Below are positions 11,046 to 24,475 of a stretch of 64,000 nucleotides of DNA, one piece after another. The stretch covers positions 5,962,501 through 6,026,500 of the forward strand of contig NC_089856.1 of assembly GCF_036373705.1 (NCBI RefSeq). Reading direction: 5' to 3'. Made by a program: the position numbers and the translations under genes. This DNA comes from Amia ocellicauda (lineage: Eukaryota; Chordata; Actinopteri; Amiiformes; Amiidae). Positions within the stretch are counted from its first letter, which is position 1. Every line of letters begins with the position of its first letter. The notes beneath the pieces are model-generated. The model was not told the origin of the DNA, did not search any database, and saw only the letters and a program-made list of their open reading frames with translations.

Positions 11046-11525
11046 AGACATTCTTTGATCATGGACTGAGACTCCTCATCCAACAGCTGGCCCCTGCTGA
11101 AATCTGATTGGCCCCTTGAGTGCCCCCCTATATTACCTTGTTATAGTGTTAAAATGTATTTTCATATAATTGCATTTTGTTTCTGAAAAGTTTTTTCATA
11201 GTAGTTAATTTATTAACTAAAACATGCACATATTTTTATGTTATTTGTGTTATTGATTGTTAAGTTATGTTTTAGCACACATTTTTGTGTTTTTTTTTTC
11301 TTGGTAAAGCATTTTTGCACCTTTTTGCCATACAACCATGTATTGAACAAATAAGTGCTGTTTTTTATTTGAACTATTTTAATGTATTTGCACTGTATAT
11401 AATGTTACATAAGGGTCCAGGGATTGAATGTTACTCTCATAACTTCTTGTTCAGGCATTTTTTGGCATTTAAATATTTTTTTGAGGTCTTTGTTGTGAAC
11501 ACCTCCAGCCCCCCACTGCCACCAG
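11046..11525. other. AT-rich DNA, nothing recognised
   Basis: T-rich intergenic sequence. The frame at 11.29-11.58 kb is low complexity without a domain. Confidence 0.4.
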
Positions 11526-11815
11526 TGCAAATTTTGGCAGCTATTTTAGATTTAGTTTTAGTCTTACTCTTTTGACTAAAATGCTTATCAGTTTTAGTCA
11601 CATTTTAGTAATTTCATCTTTCATTAGTTTTAGGTAGTATTAGTCGATGAAAAATAGTCACATTTTAGTCCATGTATTTTATTTTTACTATATGTCTGAT
11701 GCCAGATGTTTACAGCAATTAGTGGAAGGATGCAAAACAAACATATTGATTTACTTAATTTGAAGTGTATTTGAAATCAAGTCACAAACAGGTATTGTAA
11801 ATGTCATGGTCACAA
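11526..11815 (+). repeat. Left part of an interrupted hAT-like repeat
   Basis: From TTTTGGCAGCTATTTTAGAT through CTTTTGACTAAAATGCTTAT to GTATTGTAAATGTCATGG it matches the reverse complement of 62,390-62,060. The match stops at about 11,815 and resumes at 16,924, so the two parts look like one element split by about 5.1 kb. Confidence 0.65.
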
Positions 11816-11859
11816 ATTAGTGTAATTTTTTTTTAAAGTTTGAAGTCTCTCTTGAAATT

Positions 11860-12100
11860 ATGCCCCGTTTCCACTGGCGGACGTGCCCGGCCCCGGATGC
11901 TTAAACGGGTGTTTCCACTGGGTGAGCATCTGGACGCGTCCGTGTTTTGTGGACGTTAACTGTCTGGTGCTGGACATGTACATAAGCGTCTGTTCCCACT
12001 GAGGACATGATTCACTTTCAGCAGTGGAGGTGTGTGTTTGACTTGAGACACAGGGAGGAGATCAGATACATCTGCTCACTACCTAGCAAAGCAGCCTTAA
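11860..12100. repeat. GC-rich repeat end, family unassigned
   Basis: CCCCGTTTCCACTGGCGGACG followed by a second GTTTCCACTGGG and TGTTCCCACTGAGG. Such fish repeats often mark DNA transposon ends. A comparable but not identical motif lies at 54,860. Partner end not identified. Confidence 0.35.
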
Positions 12101-12179
12101 TAAATGACACTGTAGAACCGTCTCGGAAATAAGTGGAGAAGTCGTGGAGATAAAGCAAATAGAACTTTAATCAAGCCGG

Positions 12180-12370
12180 CTCAGAAGCTCCACGTCAGGA
12201 AAAATTCCTTCAGTGAGACTTAATGTTTACAAACATGAGTACAACTTTATAGGAAAATGACGTAACATCTTATGGCCGTTCATCCAATCAGAAGATACAG
12301 GTCCGGGTCCGTTTACGATCTGTCCTCCCGTGAAGAGGTGATGGATCCAAAAAGCAGATGTCTGTCTTTG
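12180..12370 (+). repeat. Dispersed repeat shared with 35.0-35.2 kb
   Basis: AAAATTCCTTCAGTGAGACTT, then TGTTTACAAACATGAGT, then TTATAGGAAAATGAC, then TGGCCGTTCATCCAATCAGA are repeated in order at 35,008-35,105, also on the plus strand. The family is not recognised; an LTR is one possibility. Confidence 0.65.
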
Positions 12371-12649
12371 ATGTGCACTAGGAAGATGCGATCCCACGGG
12401 CGTCATTTACCTAGTGTCAATCGCTCAAACAATTCCTGCCTATCTGGAGAAACGATTAAGTCATAAACAAATTTTCAGCAAACAGCTGTAGGCTATTTCG
12501 GCATTGTGTGATCTTTTATTACTGACAGGAGTTTCTAGCAAATGAACCTTGTTGACCTTTTGCTTAGCCTGCTAAAGCTAATCTGCTCAGTCTGTATACA
12601 AACTACTTCTAATGCTAGTGTTAATATAAAACATTATATAATTATCACA

Positions 12650-15600
12650 AAACACTATCTTCAACTTTCCTATACAGAGTCTTCAACACCATAACTGACA
12701 CACACATATATGTGCTCATCTTGACTGAGACTTGGTTAAGACCAGACAACACTATTCCATTAGTAGAAGCCTCCCCTAATGACTTCTCTTACTGCCAGAA
12801 GGCCCGTACAACAGGCCGTGGGCGGGGGGCTGGCCACCATCTACCGCACAGACCTGCGCCTGTCTACTAAGCCATTAGACAGCTTTTACATCTTTTGAAA
12901 TTCACCAGGTAGAATTTAGGCTTAATCAACCTCTTCAGCTTATAGCTATTTATAGGCCACCAGGCCCCTATTCCTTTTTTATGACCGAATTTAGCAATCT
13001 CTTATCTGACTTAGCCATACATTATGATAAACTCATTATTTTGGGGGACTTTAACATACATATTGACATTAAAGACGACCCCCTCACTGTTATTTTCTTG
13101 TCCCTATTGGAGTCTGTAGGCTTCACTCAGCATGTGTCTGGACCCACACATCGTCACAATCACACACTAGATCTAGTTATTACCCGTGGGGTACAGATTC
13201 ACAACCTAATAATATCACCCTAAAACCAGACGATTTCCGACCACTGCCTTATTACATTTGAGCTGTCTGGAGTAGAATTATACACACAGGAGAGGAATAT
13301 AGAAATCCCACTGCTATTCATAAATTCACTACCCTGTTGCCAAATGCTAGTTTTATCAAAACAGGATCTGCAGATGAATTATTAAATAATTTCAACAATA
13401 CACTAAGCACTGCCTTAGATACAGTAGCCCCATTAAGGACATGACAAATTAAACCAACAAAACACTCACCATGGTTTGACGAACACACTCGCTCACTTAA
13501 AACAGAATGCCGTAGATGGAGAGAAACAAAACTACAGTATAATAAGATACAAGCAGGCCCTGTCCTCTGCTAGGTCTGCCTACTACTCCAATTTAATAGA
13601 GATGCATAAGAATAACCCGCGTTTTCTTTTTAATACAATAGCGACACTTACTAACCAGCAGGTAAAGCCTTCAGGGGTTATCCCCCCCAATTTAATGGAT
13701 CATTTCAATAGCAAAGTTAACAGCATTATAAAACAGATAGAAAAGGAAACATACACAGATACTATAGCCGACACATGCAGTCCTTCACAGCCCCTGCCTA
13801 CCTTGGACTTGTTTAACGTAGTAAATCACCAGGAATTGGTCTCCTTAATTACTAAAATGAAAACCACAACCTGCGCACTAGACCCTATATCCACTAAACT
13901 GCTATTATTCACAGAATACACACTATTATCAATGTCTCTTTATCCTCAGGATCTGTTCCTGATTTATTTAAAATAGCTGTAATTAAACTACTTAAGAAAC
14001 CCAGTGCCGACCCCAACCAACTTAAACACTATCGACCTATCTCAAACCTTCCCTTCCTTTCTAAGGTTCTAGAGAAAGTAGTTGCAAACCAACTGCAAGC
14101 CTTTTTTTAACCAATAATCATCTTTATGAAGAATTTCAATCAGGCTTCTGTTGCGGCCATAGTACAGAAACGGCCCTGTTAAAAGTATTGAATGACATGT
14201 TTTAGTCCTCCGATGTAGGGCACGCCAGTGTTATTATTTTATTAGACTTAAGTGTGGCTTTTGACACAATCGACCACAAAATCTTGTTACACCGCTTAGA
14301 AATCTCGCAATGTGCTTTCATGGTTTAAATCTTATCTGTCAAACAGACTCCAATATGTACAGATTAACAAGAACCACTCAAATTTAACTGAGGTTAAGTA
14401 CGGAGTCCCACAGGGCTCACAGGGCTCAGCCTCGGACCTATACTTTTTTCATTATACATGCTCCCTTTAGGTGATATCATTCGATTACATAATATTAACT
14501 TTCACAGTTACGCAGACGACACACAATTATATCTGTCAGTTAATCCTAACAACACCATAGACCTAGGAAAACTAATGTGCTGTCTGTCTGAGATTAAAAC
14601 ATGGATGACAAAAAAAATTCTTATGCTTTATTCTGACAAAACAGAAGTCATAATTTCAGGAGACAAAAAATGAACTGTTCATCATGCACTAACAAAACTG
14701 AGTAATGATAACTTTAATTTCTCCCCTAAGGAGATGGCACGAAACCTGGGTGTCATCTGTGATCATAATCTATCTTTTGAATCACACATTCAGAATGTGT
14801 CGAGATCTTCCTTCCTCCAGCTTAGAAACATTGCTAGACTAAGACAATTCCTCTCGTCACAGGACACTGAGAAATTGATTCACGCATTTGTTACATCTAG
14901 ATTGGACTACTGTAATGCCATTCTGTCAGGCAGCACAAACAGAGCTATTTGTGCACTTCAGTCCAAAATGCTGCTGCAAGAATCCTAACAAAAACAAAAA
15001 AACATGAACACATCACTCCAGTATTGGCTTCTCTTCACTGCCTGCCCGTGCACTACAGGGTAGACTTTAAAGTGCTCTTATTAACATTTAAAGCACTAAA
15101 GGGACTGGCACCTCCCTACCTAAAAGATCTCCTTATGGAATACACTCCAGGTCGGCCATTGAGATCACAGGGAGCCGGTTACTTAGCGCTCCCTAAAATA
15201 CACAAGAAAAGTGCAGGTGGTAGAGCATTCAGTTATAGGGCACCGAAGCTGTGGAACGATCTTCCAGCCAATGTAAGACATGCCCCCTTTCTCTTAGCCT
15301 TTAAATCACGGCTGAAGACTCATCTATTTAGTCTCTGTTTTTCTAGCCCATAGCGCCGCCGGTGTGCCATGGACATGCAATTGCACAACTGTCTTTGGAA
15401 ATGTCCTGCACTGCATGACCAGTATCTGAGCACGACTGCCCTCTTGTCTTCCAGCAACAGCCTCCTCTGAGGGTCCAACGAGGCACCTCATCCCCCACCA
15501 TGGTCGTCTGATGAGGCACAACCCATCCCAGAAGCACCTCACCACGGAGGGTCAACGGGACATTCACACCCAAGGCTTGACGAGCCATCGCAACCCAAAG

Positions 15601-16026
15601 CCTGTTGATGGTCCAAACCCTCCACCCCCGATGGCCAGAGAGAGGCCTCCTCCAGAGGGAAGAGCACAGCCAGCAGCACCGATAAAGAACTTTCTGATCT
15701 CCTTGCTGCTGTAGTAACAATACTGCCTGGAGGGGAGGCAACCATTAGGCCTAGGCCATAAGCCGTGGACCCCCAGAGATTAATTTTCTCCTACATGCCA
15801 TCTATAGGAGTTTTTTGTTTTTCTCTACTCCATGCCTAAATGGTTTATTTACTTAAATGTTCACTCACTTTATTCAAGATCATGTAAAATGTTTACAGGT
15901 CTATATTTGATTTTATTTATGTTTTTTATTTTGCTATACGTTTGTTGTATGTTTACCAGTCTGTAAAGCGCTCTGTGGCTACCCTGCGAAGGGCGCTATA
16001 CAAATAAAAAATGATTGATTGATTGT
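12650..16026 (+). mobile_element. Near full-length L2 LINE, degenerate
   Basis: Recognisable parts in order. Endonuclease: LTETWLRPDNTIPL at 12.72 kb, then IIL/GDFNIHID at 13.04 kb and THRHNHTLDLVITRG. Linker: RYKQALSSARSAYYSNLI and NNPRFLFNTIATLT. Reverse transcriptase: HYRPISNLPFLSKVLEKVV, EFQSGFCCGHSTETALL, LLDLSVAFDTIDHKILLHRL, then SYADDTQLYLS. C-terminus: LGVICDHNLSFESHI, SRLDYCNAILSG, VQNAAARILTK, SLHCLPVHYRVDFK and WNDLPANVRHAPF, ending at 15,353. The 3' UTR ends CTCTGTGGCTACCCTGCGAA, AAATAAAAA and TGATTGATTGATTG. Stops and frameshifts break both domains, so it is inactive. The 5' boundary is approximate. Confidence 0.9.
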
Positions 16027-16923
16027 ATCGGAAGATATAATCTCAAGTGCCGTGTGCGATCACGAAGTAATTACAAGCAGCATGGAGTGATGGAGCATGG
16101 AGTGAAATCCACGTACAGAAACAATGACTGCTTACAGTTAATAGCCGAGTACTTTAAACACACCGGTGCAGTGACTGACTAGTTAAACTGAAGGATAATA
16201 ATAATCAGATCAGTAGCAACCGATTTTATTAATATTGTATGACCAGCTGGCCGGTGTTGTGTGAATGGTGTGCAGGACAATCCGCACAGACAGTCCGTAT
16301 GAAGGCCAACACGATTAAGTTAACGTGTGTCCATTACAAGTTAAATTAATGAATAAATAAATACAGCAGATCTGGGTTTCCCTCTAAAATATTAAGGACT
16401 GGTTTAATAAATGCGTCCATAAACGCCATGACTCAGACGCGCACACTTTAGTTCATTATAAGCTGCTATATTGTATCTGGATGATTAATCGTGAAACGTG
16501 TTTATTTTGTTTCAACTCTAACTTGCCCGGGTTAAGGACGTCTGATAAGTACATTATAAATAATACGGCAACAAGTATCGTTTGCAGTTACAAATCTGTA
16601 GTAAGAGTAATAAATTAAAGGAGTCACGCTGTGCCGTTTAAAATACATACATACTAGCACAAATTATGATAATAATACTAAATCGCAAATATGTACTGTT
16701 ATTGTTGCAGATGGAAACGTATTCTCATGGGGACGTGCTTGTCTGAATATAATGTTGTCTACACGTTTAGCTCTTCCTAATATCTCTGAACAGAAACGTG
16801 TATTTATTATGCTGTTTACAACCATGTAAAGCACAAAGAATAAAACAAAGACAAAAGTCCTCTCCACGTCAGGCTGTATCGCTCGTAGTGTTTCCTGTCT
16901 CTGTTTTTAAAACACGCTTATGT
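16027..16923. other. Unassigned DNA between the L2 LINE and the hAT-like right part
   Basis: No coding or structural signal recognised. By position it belongs to whatever separates the two halves of the hAT-like repeat. Confidence 0.35.
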
Positions 16924-17150
16924 ACAATCGGGTCACATTCCGTTTCGCAGATTTCTATGGTTCAGATCCCATTGGTGGAGCAGCGCAGATCTGCGCAGGA
17001 TTGCGATAAGCTGCGCTGCACGAACGCGATGACCGAGTCAAGGCATGCATGATTATGATTAGACCATGAAACAGCTCCCTGACCGGCCGACTCGCAAAAT
17101 ACTGTAATTTATGTCCAATATTCTTGCGTTGAATTTTCTTTTCGTCATTT
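16924..17150 (+). repeat. Right part of the interrupted hAT-like repeat
   Basis: Starts ACAATCGGGTCACATTC, then CAGATCCCATTGGTGGAGCA, GCGATAAGCTGCGCT, CCATGAAACAGCTCCCTGAC and TACTGTAATTTATGT. The same order is seen in the reverse complement of 62,052-61,835. Continues the segment that stopped at 11,815. Confidence 0.65.
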
Positions 17151-17562
17151 TCTTTCTTTATTTTTGCATATTAAGGGAACCCTATTTTGTTCACTAATAC
17201 GATTCCCTCTTACACCTTACAAATGCTCAGCGATGTATCCATATTGAAGCACTTTTGGAGGTGAGGTGGGTGAAGTTGTCTATATTGTCTAAGGTATCAC
17301 TCTTAATGTGTTAATGTCAATTTTATAATAAGTTTGTCATTAGCAAATTGGTACATTTTTTTTTGCTGGATTTGTATGAATTTCCCATTTTATCATTGTA
17401 ATTTGTTTCAATCTTAACTTACAAACTGAGTTTTTAAAAACCATTTTACAAAAAACAAAAAAACAAAACTGCACACCGCGGGACCCCACAACCTGTGTCC
17501 ACTCCATTTCCAAAATCCTAGAATCGCGACCAACTAATGTTCAATTTATATTAAATGTATAA

Positions 17563-17565
<3 letters not shown>

Positions 17566-17622
<57 letters not shown>
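17566..17622. repeat. TA microsatellite
   Basis: About 28 uninterrupted TA units. Confidence 0.95.
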
Positions 17623-17625
<3 letters not shown>

Positions 17626-17629
17626 CAGT

Positions 17630-18668
17630 GATACAACGTAACTGCAATAATTGAACAGAAACACATTCAAACAAAGCAACAAATTTACCATACTTTAATT
17701 TTACTAAATTGAAATTGAACTAAACACCCCTGCTAAAGTTGTGTTCATTTACCTAAACTAAGCTTGTTAGTCTGCGTTTACTGAAGAGACTGATGGTAGG
17801 AAGTGGCAAGTCCTTCGCATTTAAAACTGTAGGGCGCGACTGCGCAAATTCTTAAACGGTATAAACTCACATTTGACTGCATACATTTCGAGTAAAACCG
17901 AGAATCAGCTACAAGGACACCAATATATTTCTTGCGTCATAACAACAGTTAAGTTATATGATTTTATTTTGTTTAGCAGATGCCATTACACAGGGAGACT
18001 TACAGTTGTGAAACAAAACATTTTCCAAAGCATTGCACAATGCAGCGAGTGCACAAATAATAAGACAAGCAATCGCCCTGACCATACACACACATACACA
18101 CGCACACACACTCATATATATGAAGTCAGTGCAAAGCAGGACAACTTTATCTTAGGAGAAAAAAGTTAGTCATGGGAAACGCAGTTATTTTTTTGGAACA
18201 ACTTTCGTTCTTTTTGGTTGCTTTGTTTTGTGTAATGGTATTAATACTGTTGATTTCCTGTCTTCTCACAGTTTCTATTTTCTTGCCTCCTGAAACAGGC
18301 TTTTACATTTAATTAATATACACATAACGGTCGCTACATTGAGTGTTTTGTACGCAGATTAAGTAAACAATTATGCATTTTCTTAAACGATATTTATTTA
18401 TTTATTTATTTGGCGCAGGGTTAGACACTTGAGAAGTCAGAATAATACAGCATTACTAGTGGGTTTAGTTTTGACTACTCAAGGTGATATTGTGTTTACT
18501 GTGGTACCTTCTGTGTTAAGCAAATGCTGGGCTTGGTGAATTATGAGGTTCAAAAGATAGGGGGAAAACACTTTAATATTTCTAGACCTCTTTGCTTGGG
18601 CTGGATCGGGATCTTTTCAATCAACTAGTTAGGTCTAGTTCTGCAACTAAGACATCAACTAATACTAT

Positions 18669-18715
<47 letters not shown>

Positions 18716-18850
18716 AGCATACTGGTAATACTTTTTTAATCGGTTGTAATTGCATTCCTTTCTCAAGAAAATGTCTGCTCACTATACATCCCTTTTCTAA
18801 TACTGAAGATTTCCTAAAATAATTGCTGGAAATAATCTAGTCATATGCCA
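17630..18850 (+). repeat. Low-copy block related to 47.4-48.6 kb (and 3.6-4.2 kb)
   Basis: 17,635-17,950 and 47,400-47,800 share, in order, TTGAACAGAAA, CAAAGCAACA, TACTTTAATT, CTAAACRCCCCTGCT, TTTACCTAAACTA-type text, TGAAGAGACT, GGTATAAACTCACAT and CGAGAATCAGCTACAAGGA. 18,745-18,850 matches 4,076-4,190. No coding potential. The shared GGTATAAACTCAC segment is TATA-like, so a duplicated promoter or 5' exon is one reading. Confidence 0.55.
18664..18715. repeat. ACT trinucleotide repeat
   Basis: About 17 ACT units; gives a poly-Thr open frame that is not a gene. Confidence 0.95.
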
Positions 18851-21800
18851 GTATTTAGCTTGAGTGCAGTAAAACCTTTGGTAATGCTTTACAGGTGTGC
18901 ATGTCAATTATATTATGTTTCTGGATTTTTTTAGGCATTTGTAAAATTATACATTTAATGGTAAATAACAGGAAGTTCTCATGTTCTTATTATCTTACAA
19001 AACTCAGAAGGGTGTAAATGAACTTTTGGGGGAACTGTCAGTTTAGGGTTGTAGTTTTGAATGCTACATAGCCCTGGTTAAAACTTATCTAGATAAATTT
19101 GGCTAATATTAGATAATGAAAATGAAACCAACAAAAAGTTATGTTTCTGACTCATGTGATCTTAGCTGTAGATCCATTCTCGCTGTCTGCTGTCTTAGAC
19201 TGAGACATGTGTGATGTGGAGATAGCACTGCCCATCAGCGTTTAGAATGGGAAAATGGAAAACGAAGAGTCCTAATACCTCCCCCTCATATAACCACTCC
19301 TCGTAATCTGTCACAATATATATGTATACACACCCACACATTGTATATTGAACTAAATTAGAGCTAAAATCCAGCAGTCAGAAAGTTCTTCATTCAATGT
19401 AGCTCTGTGTCTCGGAACTTACAATACACTTACACTTGCAATAATAATTTCTTTGGAAACAGACAACCTTAAATTCTGGGTTAATTGGTTCCTACCTTTG
19501 TCCTCTTCTAAATACTAATAGATTATTCTCATTTCTATTTCATTAATATATAGGATGTAAATGTGGTTATATTTCTCAGGTATTCTGTTGTTGTTTATGT
19601 GTATGTTCTGACCAATGCTTGTATCCTTTTTAATCTGCAGTTTCAATGAGCAAAGTAAATCACACAGCTGGAAACTCTACACAGAAGATCACTGCATTGC
19701 AATGACTGTAAAAAGGTACCTGTTCTTTTAGCATTTGTGAGAAGTGTGCCTGTTGTGTAAATTTTAAATACACCAATAATTAAAAGGATTTCTTGTTTGT
19801 TTTTTAAATTATAACTGGGTTTGAAGGTTAATGTATTGCCATTCATATTTATTGTCATGCAAGTAAAACTCTGATTATACATGTATCATACATATCAACA
19901 GAGTGGTGTAGTAGCACATTCTCTTACAGCAGTATGTTGGAGTAAAGTAGTTGAAAAAAGCAATAAAATGCATAGAGGCTCCATCTCCCACATTCTTGCA
20001 AAAATCTCACAAATCTCTATTTCAATGTATTAAAAAAAAAAGCCTACATATAGCCTATTGTGCACCACAGAGCATGCAGTTTCTCACAAAGCAAGCAGCA
20101 GCTACAGAGAACTTCCCAACTCCCTCTGCAGCCCAATAAATATTATTAATATTATTAATTGTGTCCTGATAGTTTGAAAAAGGTTGACACAGCCATCACT
20201 CTTGTGTAACCAGGTGCATATAAGGTGCATATAAAGAATAAAGCAGGATGGCACTTATGTGACTCCCTAGTTATACTGCAACACTCCAAGTTTTGTTGTT
20301 GTACTTGCATTTATTTTAACTAGTCGTCTGCTGGTGTATTAACATTTAACAAAGGAATGACATTTTGCACAAATTGTGTAACTTTGGGTATTGCCTGATG
20401 ACTTTAAAATAAAAAAAGATGCAGGTAGGGAACAGAAAGTGTTTGAGAGAGAGAGAGAGAGAGAGATGGGGAGGAGGGTGTGTGTTTAAAATAGGGCTAT
20501 AGCACAATTATTGACACATTATATTTTACAATGAAAAACATTTTATAGATATTATTTTATTAAACTCAAAATTTGAAATACCTATTTTACTTTTGAAAGA
20601 CAGAAGTACTGCAATAAAAATAATGCCAGCAGGGTACGTGTTCATGCCTTAAGGCTAAGGTTTCATGCTCTCCATTTTGTCAATGTGTGTATTGTGAAAA
20701 TTGTGAAGGAAAATTGTGAGGAATTATACCTTGTGTTAACTGATTAAATAGATGACCGTCAGTCTGAAACAGGTGAAAGTGACACTGATTCATGATTATG
20801 TGTTCATTCTAACAATCACCGACTCAACCTTAACCTTGCTGATAATTATTCCGTGCAAAATTGTTCAATCTTATGACCTATAGAGATTCTGCAGATAACT
20901 TCAGAATCCCAGCAGGCTTAGCGGCTGGATCAAAACAGTCACCATTTTGGCAGGCAAACTAATCGTGTTACTTGACAAAGTTATTCTACAATGCTAGAAA
21001 GTTGTTGTGCCCCAGGTTGTAACAACAGGTGGGGGCAAGGGAAAGGATATGTGAAAGGAAGATCTTTTTTATAGACTATCTACTGATAAAATCTGTGGTG
21101 ATAGATGTATTTCAGCCATAAAACAAGCTTAAACACTGAGCGACGATGGAATCTTACTGGGATACATTGACTGCTGTGTAGAGATCATTTCATTTTGGGT
21201 CACTTTTTTTTTTTACTATTGTTAAAATTGTTACTATTATTTACTATTGTTGCCTCTGTCTTTGAAATACACTGATCCATATTCTTATATCCTTTTACCA
21301 ATCCTCTGGTGAGCTCTGTGATTTATAAGTTGTTCTTACAGAAAACATTTTTTTTTATAGCTACGCCCCAGGTATACCCAACTAATCGAAAATGAAATTA
21401 GTTTCCAATAATAATAATTTAATAATCTAAGTAATTTTAACGATTATTTGTTGCAGCCCTACTAAGGTCTGTAGGACCTTCAACAATCAGCTTGTTAACT
21501 GTAGAGCTACAAAAGGTATGGGATGATTTTTTTTACAAAAGCTGAAATACTGACAAGTTACACATGGATAACTTTTATTTCCAGCTTAAGTAGATATTTG
21601 AGTTAAAGAAATTATTGAGAAAATTTTATCCCAAAGTTTTTGGAACTGAACCATATTTCTAGCCAGATTACAGCATGAATTACAGTTTATGGCCTATTTG
21701 TCAACTGTTGAACTTAGTCTCCATAACTGGCTTCGTAGCGGATCATCAAGCGGGGAGTTTAGCAATAGCAATCAAGAGCGGGGGGCAGAGAATGTGAACA

Positions 21801-21947
21801 TGTGTTTTAAAGTTGTTTTGATGTTTATTTATTTTTTGGCCAATCACACATGTATTTTTGGCCCTGTTATAGCCCAAGTACCCTGCACTTAGGCACTTTT
21901 TTGCGGTTCTAAAGTGCAGGAGAAGGACAATTGTCATCATTTTGGCT
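18851..21947. other. AT-rich intergenic DNA, nothing recognised
   Basis: About 3.1 kb without an identifiable gene or element terminus. There is a GA repeat at 20,447-20,466. Short open frames (for example 19,951-20,139) carry no motif. Confidence 0.4.
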
Positions 21948-23440
21948 CTGTACGCCACCACAATGGTTTTGAAAGGAAACTATCAAGATGTGCTTTAAGT
22001 GTAGACTTTCATGTTAAATTTGAGGGCTGTTACATCCAAATTGGTTGAACTGTGTAGGAATTACACCCATTTGTATAGGTGGTCCCCCCACTTTTTGGGG
22101 CTCAAAAGTAATTGGACAATTGGCTGCTCAGCTGTCTCAACTGTTCCATGGCCAGGTGTGTGTTATTCCCTCATTAGTTCAATTACAGGTAAGCAGATAA
22201 AAGGTCTAGATTTGATTTGAAGTGTGGCATTTGCATTTGGAATCTGTTGCTGTTAAGCCTCAATATGAAGTCCAAAGAGCTGCCACTGAGAGTGAAGCAA
22301 GCCATCATTAGGCTGAGAAATCAAAACAAACCAATCAGAGAAATAGCAAAAACATTAGCTGTGGCCAAATCAACTATATGGTAAATTTTTAAAAAGAAAG
22401 AATGCACTGGTGAGCTCAGGATCACCAATAGGCCCAGAAGACCATGGAAAACAAATGTGGTGGATGGCAGAAGACTTATTTCCCTGGTGAAGAAAACCCC
22501 CTTCACAAAAGTTGGCCAGATCAAGAACACCCTCCAGGAGGTAGACATATCTGTGTCAAAGTCAACAATCAATAGAAGACTTCACCAGAGTAAATACAGA
22601 GGGTTTACCACAAGATGTAAACCATTGGTAAGCCCCAAAAACAGGAAGACCAGATTAGAGTTTGCCAAAAAACATCTTAAGAACCCTGTACAGTTCTGAA
22701 ACAACATCCTATGGGCAGATGAGACAAAGATCAACTTGTACCAGAATGATGGGAAGAGAAGAATATGTTGAAGGGAAGGAACTGCTCATGATCTGAAGCA
22801 TACCACCTCATCTGTGAAGCATGTTATGGCATGGACATATATGACTGCTGACAAAAGCAGCACGATGAATTCTGAAGTGTTTTGGACTATATTATCTGCT
22901 CAGATTCAGCCAAATGCTTCAAACCTCATTGGACGACGCTTCACGGTGCAGATGGACAATGACCCGAAGCATACTGTGAAAGCAACCCAAGACTTTTTTA
23001 AGGTGAAAAAGTGGAATATTCTGCAATGGCCAATCACCTGACCTGAATCCAATTGAGAATGCATTTCACTTTTAAGGCAAAATGGAAGGCAAAACACCCC
23101 AAGAACAAGCAGGAACTAAAGACAGCGCAGTACAGGCCTGGCAGAGCATCACCAGGGAAGAAACCCAGCATCTGGTGATGTCTATGGGTTCCAGACTTCA
23201 GGCAGTCATTGACTGCAAAGGATTTGCAACCAAGTATTGAAACTCACAGTTGAATTCATGATTATGTTAGTTTGTCCAATTACTTTTGAGCCCCTACAAT
23301 TGGGGGACCACATATAAAAATGGGTGTAAATCCTACACCGTTCAGCCAATTTGGATGTAACTACCCTCAAATTAAAAGATGAAAGTCTACACTTAAAGCA
23401 CATCTTGATTGTTTCCTTTCAACTCTATATTGGTGGTGTA
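21948..23440 (+). mobile_element. Decayed Tc1-type transposon with long inverted repeats
   Basis: Left TACGCCACCACAATGG, GGAAACTATCAAGATGTGCT, CATCCAAATTGGTTGAAC and CTCAAAAGTAATTGGACAA are mirrored in order by the reverse complement of 23,264-23,440, giving inverted repeats of about 190 bp. The outer ends are blurred; the right one abuts an L2 tail at about 23,455. The transposase lies between them. Confidence 0.85.
22265..23240 (+). pseudogene. Tc1 (DD34E) transposase pseudogene
   Basis: Conceptual reading from MKSKELPLRVKQAIIRLRNQ to FATKY and stop. In order: N-terminal helix-turn-helix (IREIAKTLAVAKSTI), GRPR-like linker region, first catalytic Asp in LWADETKINLY, second Asp in VQMDNDPKHT, and third-residue region PDLNPIEN. 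Lesions: TAA after STIW, TGA in PVQF-NN, TGA in RRIC-RE, a frameshift at about 23,036 just before PDLNPIE, and another after the glutamate. Length would be close to the usual 340 residues. Inactive. Confidence 0.9.
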
Positions 23441-23449
23441 CATATGTAT

Positions 23450-23522
23450 ATATGCTGTCTGTTTATCAATCTGTAACATGCTCTGTGGCTACCCTGCGGA
23501 AGGCAATATACAAATAAAATTC
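23450..23522 (+). repeat. Solo 3' tail of an L2 LINE
   Basis: CTCTGTGGCTACCCTGCGGA followed by TATACAAATAAAATTCAT is the same 3' terminus as the L2 at 12.65-16.03 kb. Extremely 5'-truncated insertion. Confidence 0.75.
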
Positions 23523-24475
23523 ATATCTGTTTGCCATGCAGACATTGTGATGCTAGGCTTTCATTTTCTGGTAACACCATTCCTGAAATGGGTGGGGTGT
23601 CTGTGCCACGCTTGTGTGGCACATGCTGCCATTTTGACACCTTGATGTAGTGCTGGGGGCACTTTCCAAGGCCTGATTTGAGCTGCTTCTGTCAATCCTC
23701 CTCCTGAAGACAGCCTTTATGTTAGCCATTGTATTGGCTAAACAGGAGTGGACTGTGGACTGTTGCCTGCGCTCATTGTGCATCCTTCCCGTCTGAAACT
23801 TGCCCTGTTCAAGAGCCTCCCTGTGACTGAACCTCGCTTTCCTTCCTTACATTTTGTCGCTTTCCCATGTCAATGGGCCAGTGGACGTAATGGCTTTTCA
23901 TCCTCCCCTCCTCTCGTTGGAGGAGGATTGCAGGCTGTATGTTTCGAGTTCTGTTCCATCCCTGTCCTGACTTCTGCTGTGATCCCAGAGCAGGTTTGAG
24001 TTTCTCTGTCTTGATGCTTGCTATTATTCATTGGACATGGAATCCACTGTTCCATACTATTCTTCTACGTGTGTCTTTGACGATTATGCCTCCCTTACAA
24101 CAGCATGGGTACACAGTATTCCATAATCCCTTCAGAACTGTTTAGAAATTGAAAGATAACGTAGAGAGAGATAGGCGTAGGTTGAGAGAATTAAATTGTC
24201 CACCCAAATAATGTGGGCCCAGCACCATAGGCGAAGTGGACATGTCCCTCCCAATATTGATAGCCCACCTCCCCCACTCGATAAGAATATCTCCCGCTGG
24301 ACAACTCTGCTCACCCCCTCCTCTGCTCGTCAAATCCACAACCACCCCCACCTGCAGAGGACTCGTAATGCATGTCCCCCGCCAACGAAACCTACACCAC
24401 TGATTTCAGATAACCAAGGTTGCATCTGCAACCCAATGTTCTGTTAATGTTTTGATGTTATCTTGACAGATTACT
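23523..24475. other. Unassigned DNA
   Basis: Several short frames on both strands but no recognisable domain. The stretch near 24.40 kb (AACCAAGGTTGCATCTGCAAC) is palindromic-looking and could belong to a repeat. Confidence 0.35.

Noticed and set aside
18592..18822. Open frame with poly-threonine
   Set aside because: Entirely explained by the ACT microsatellite.
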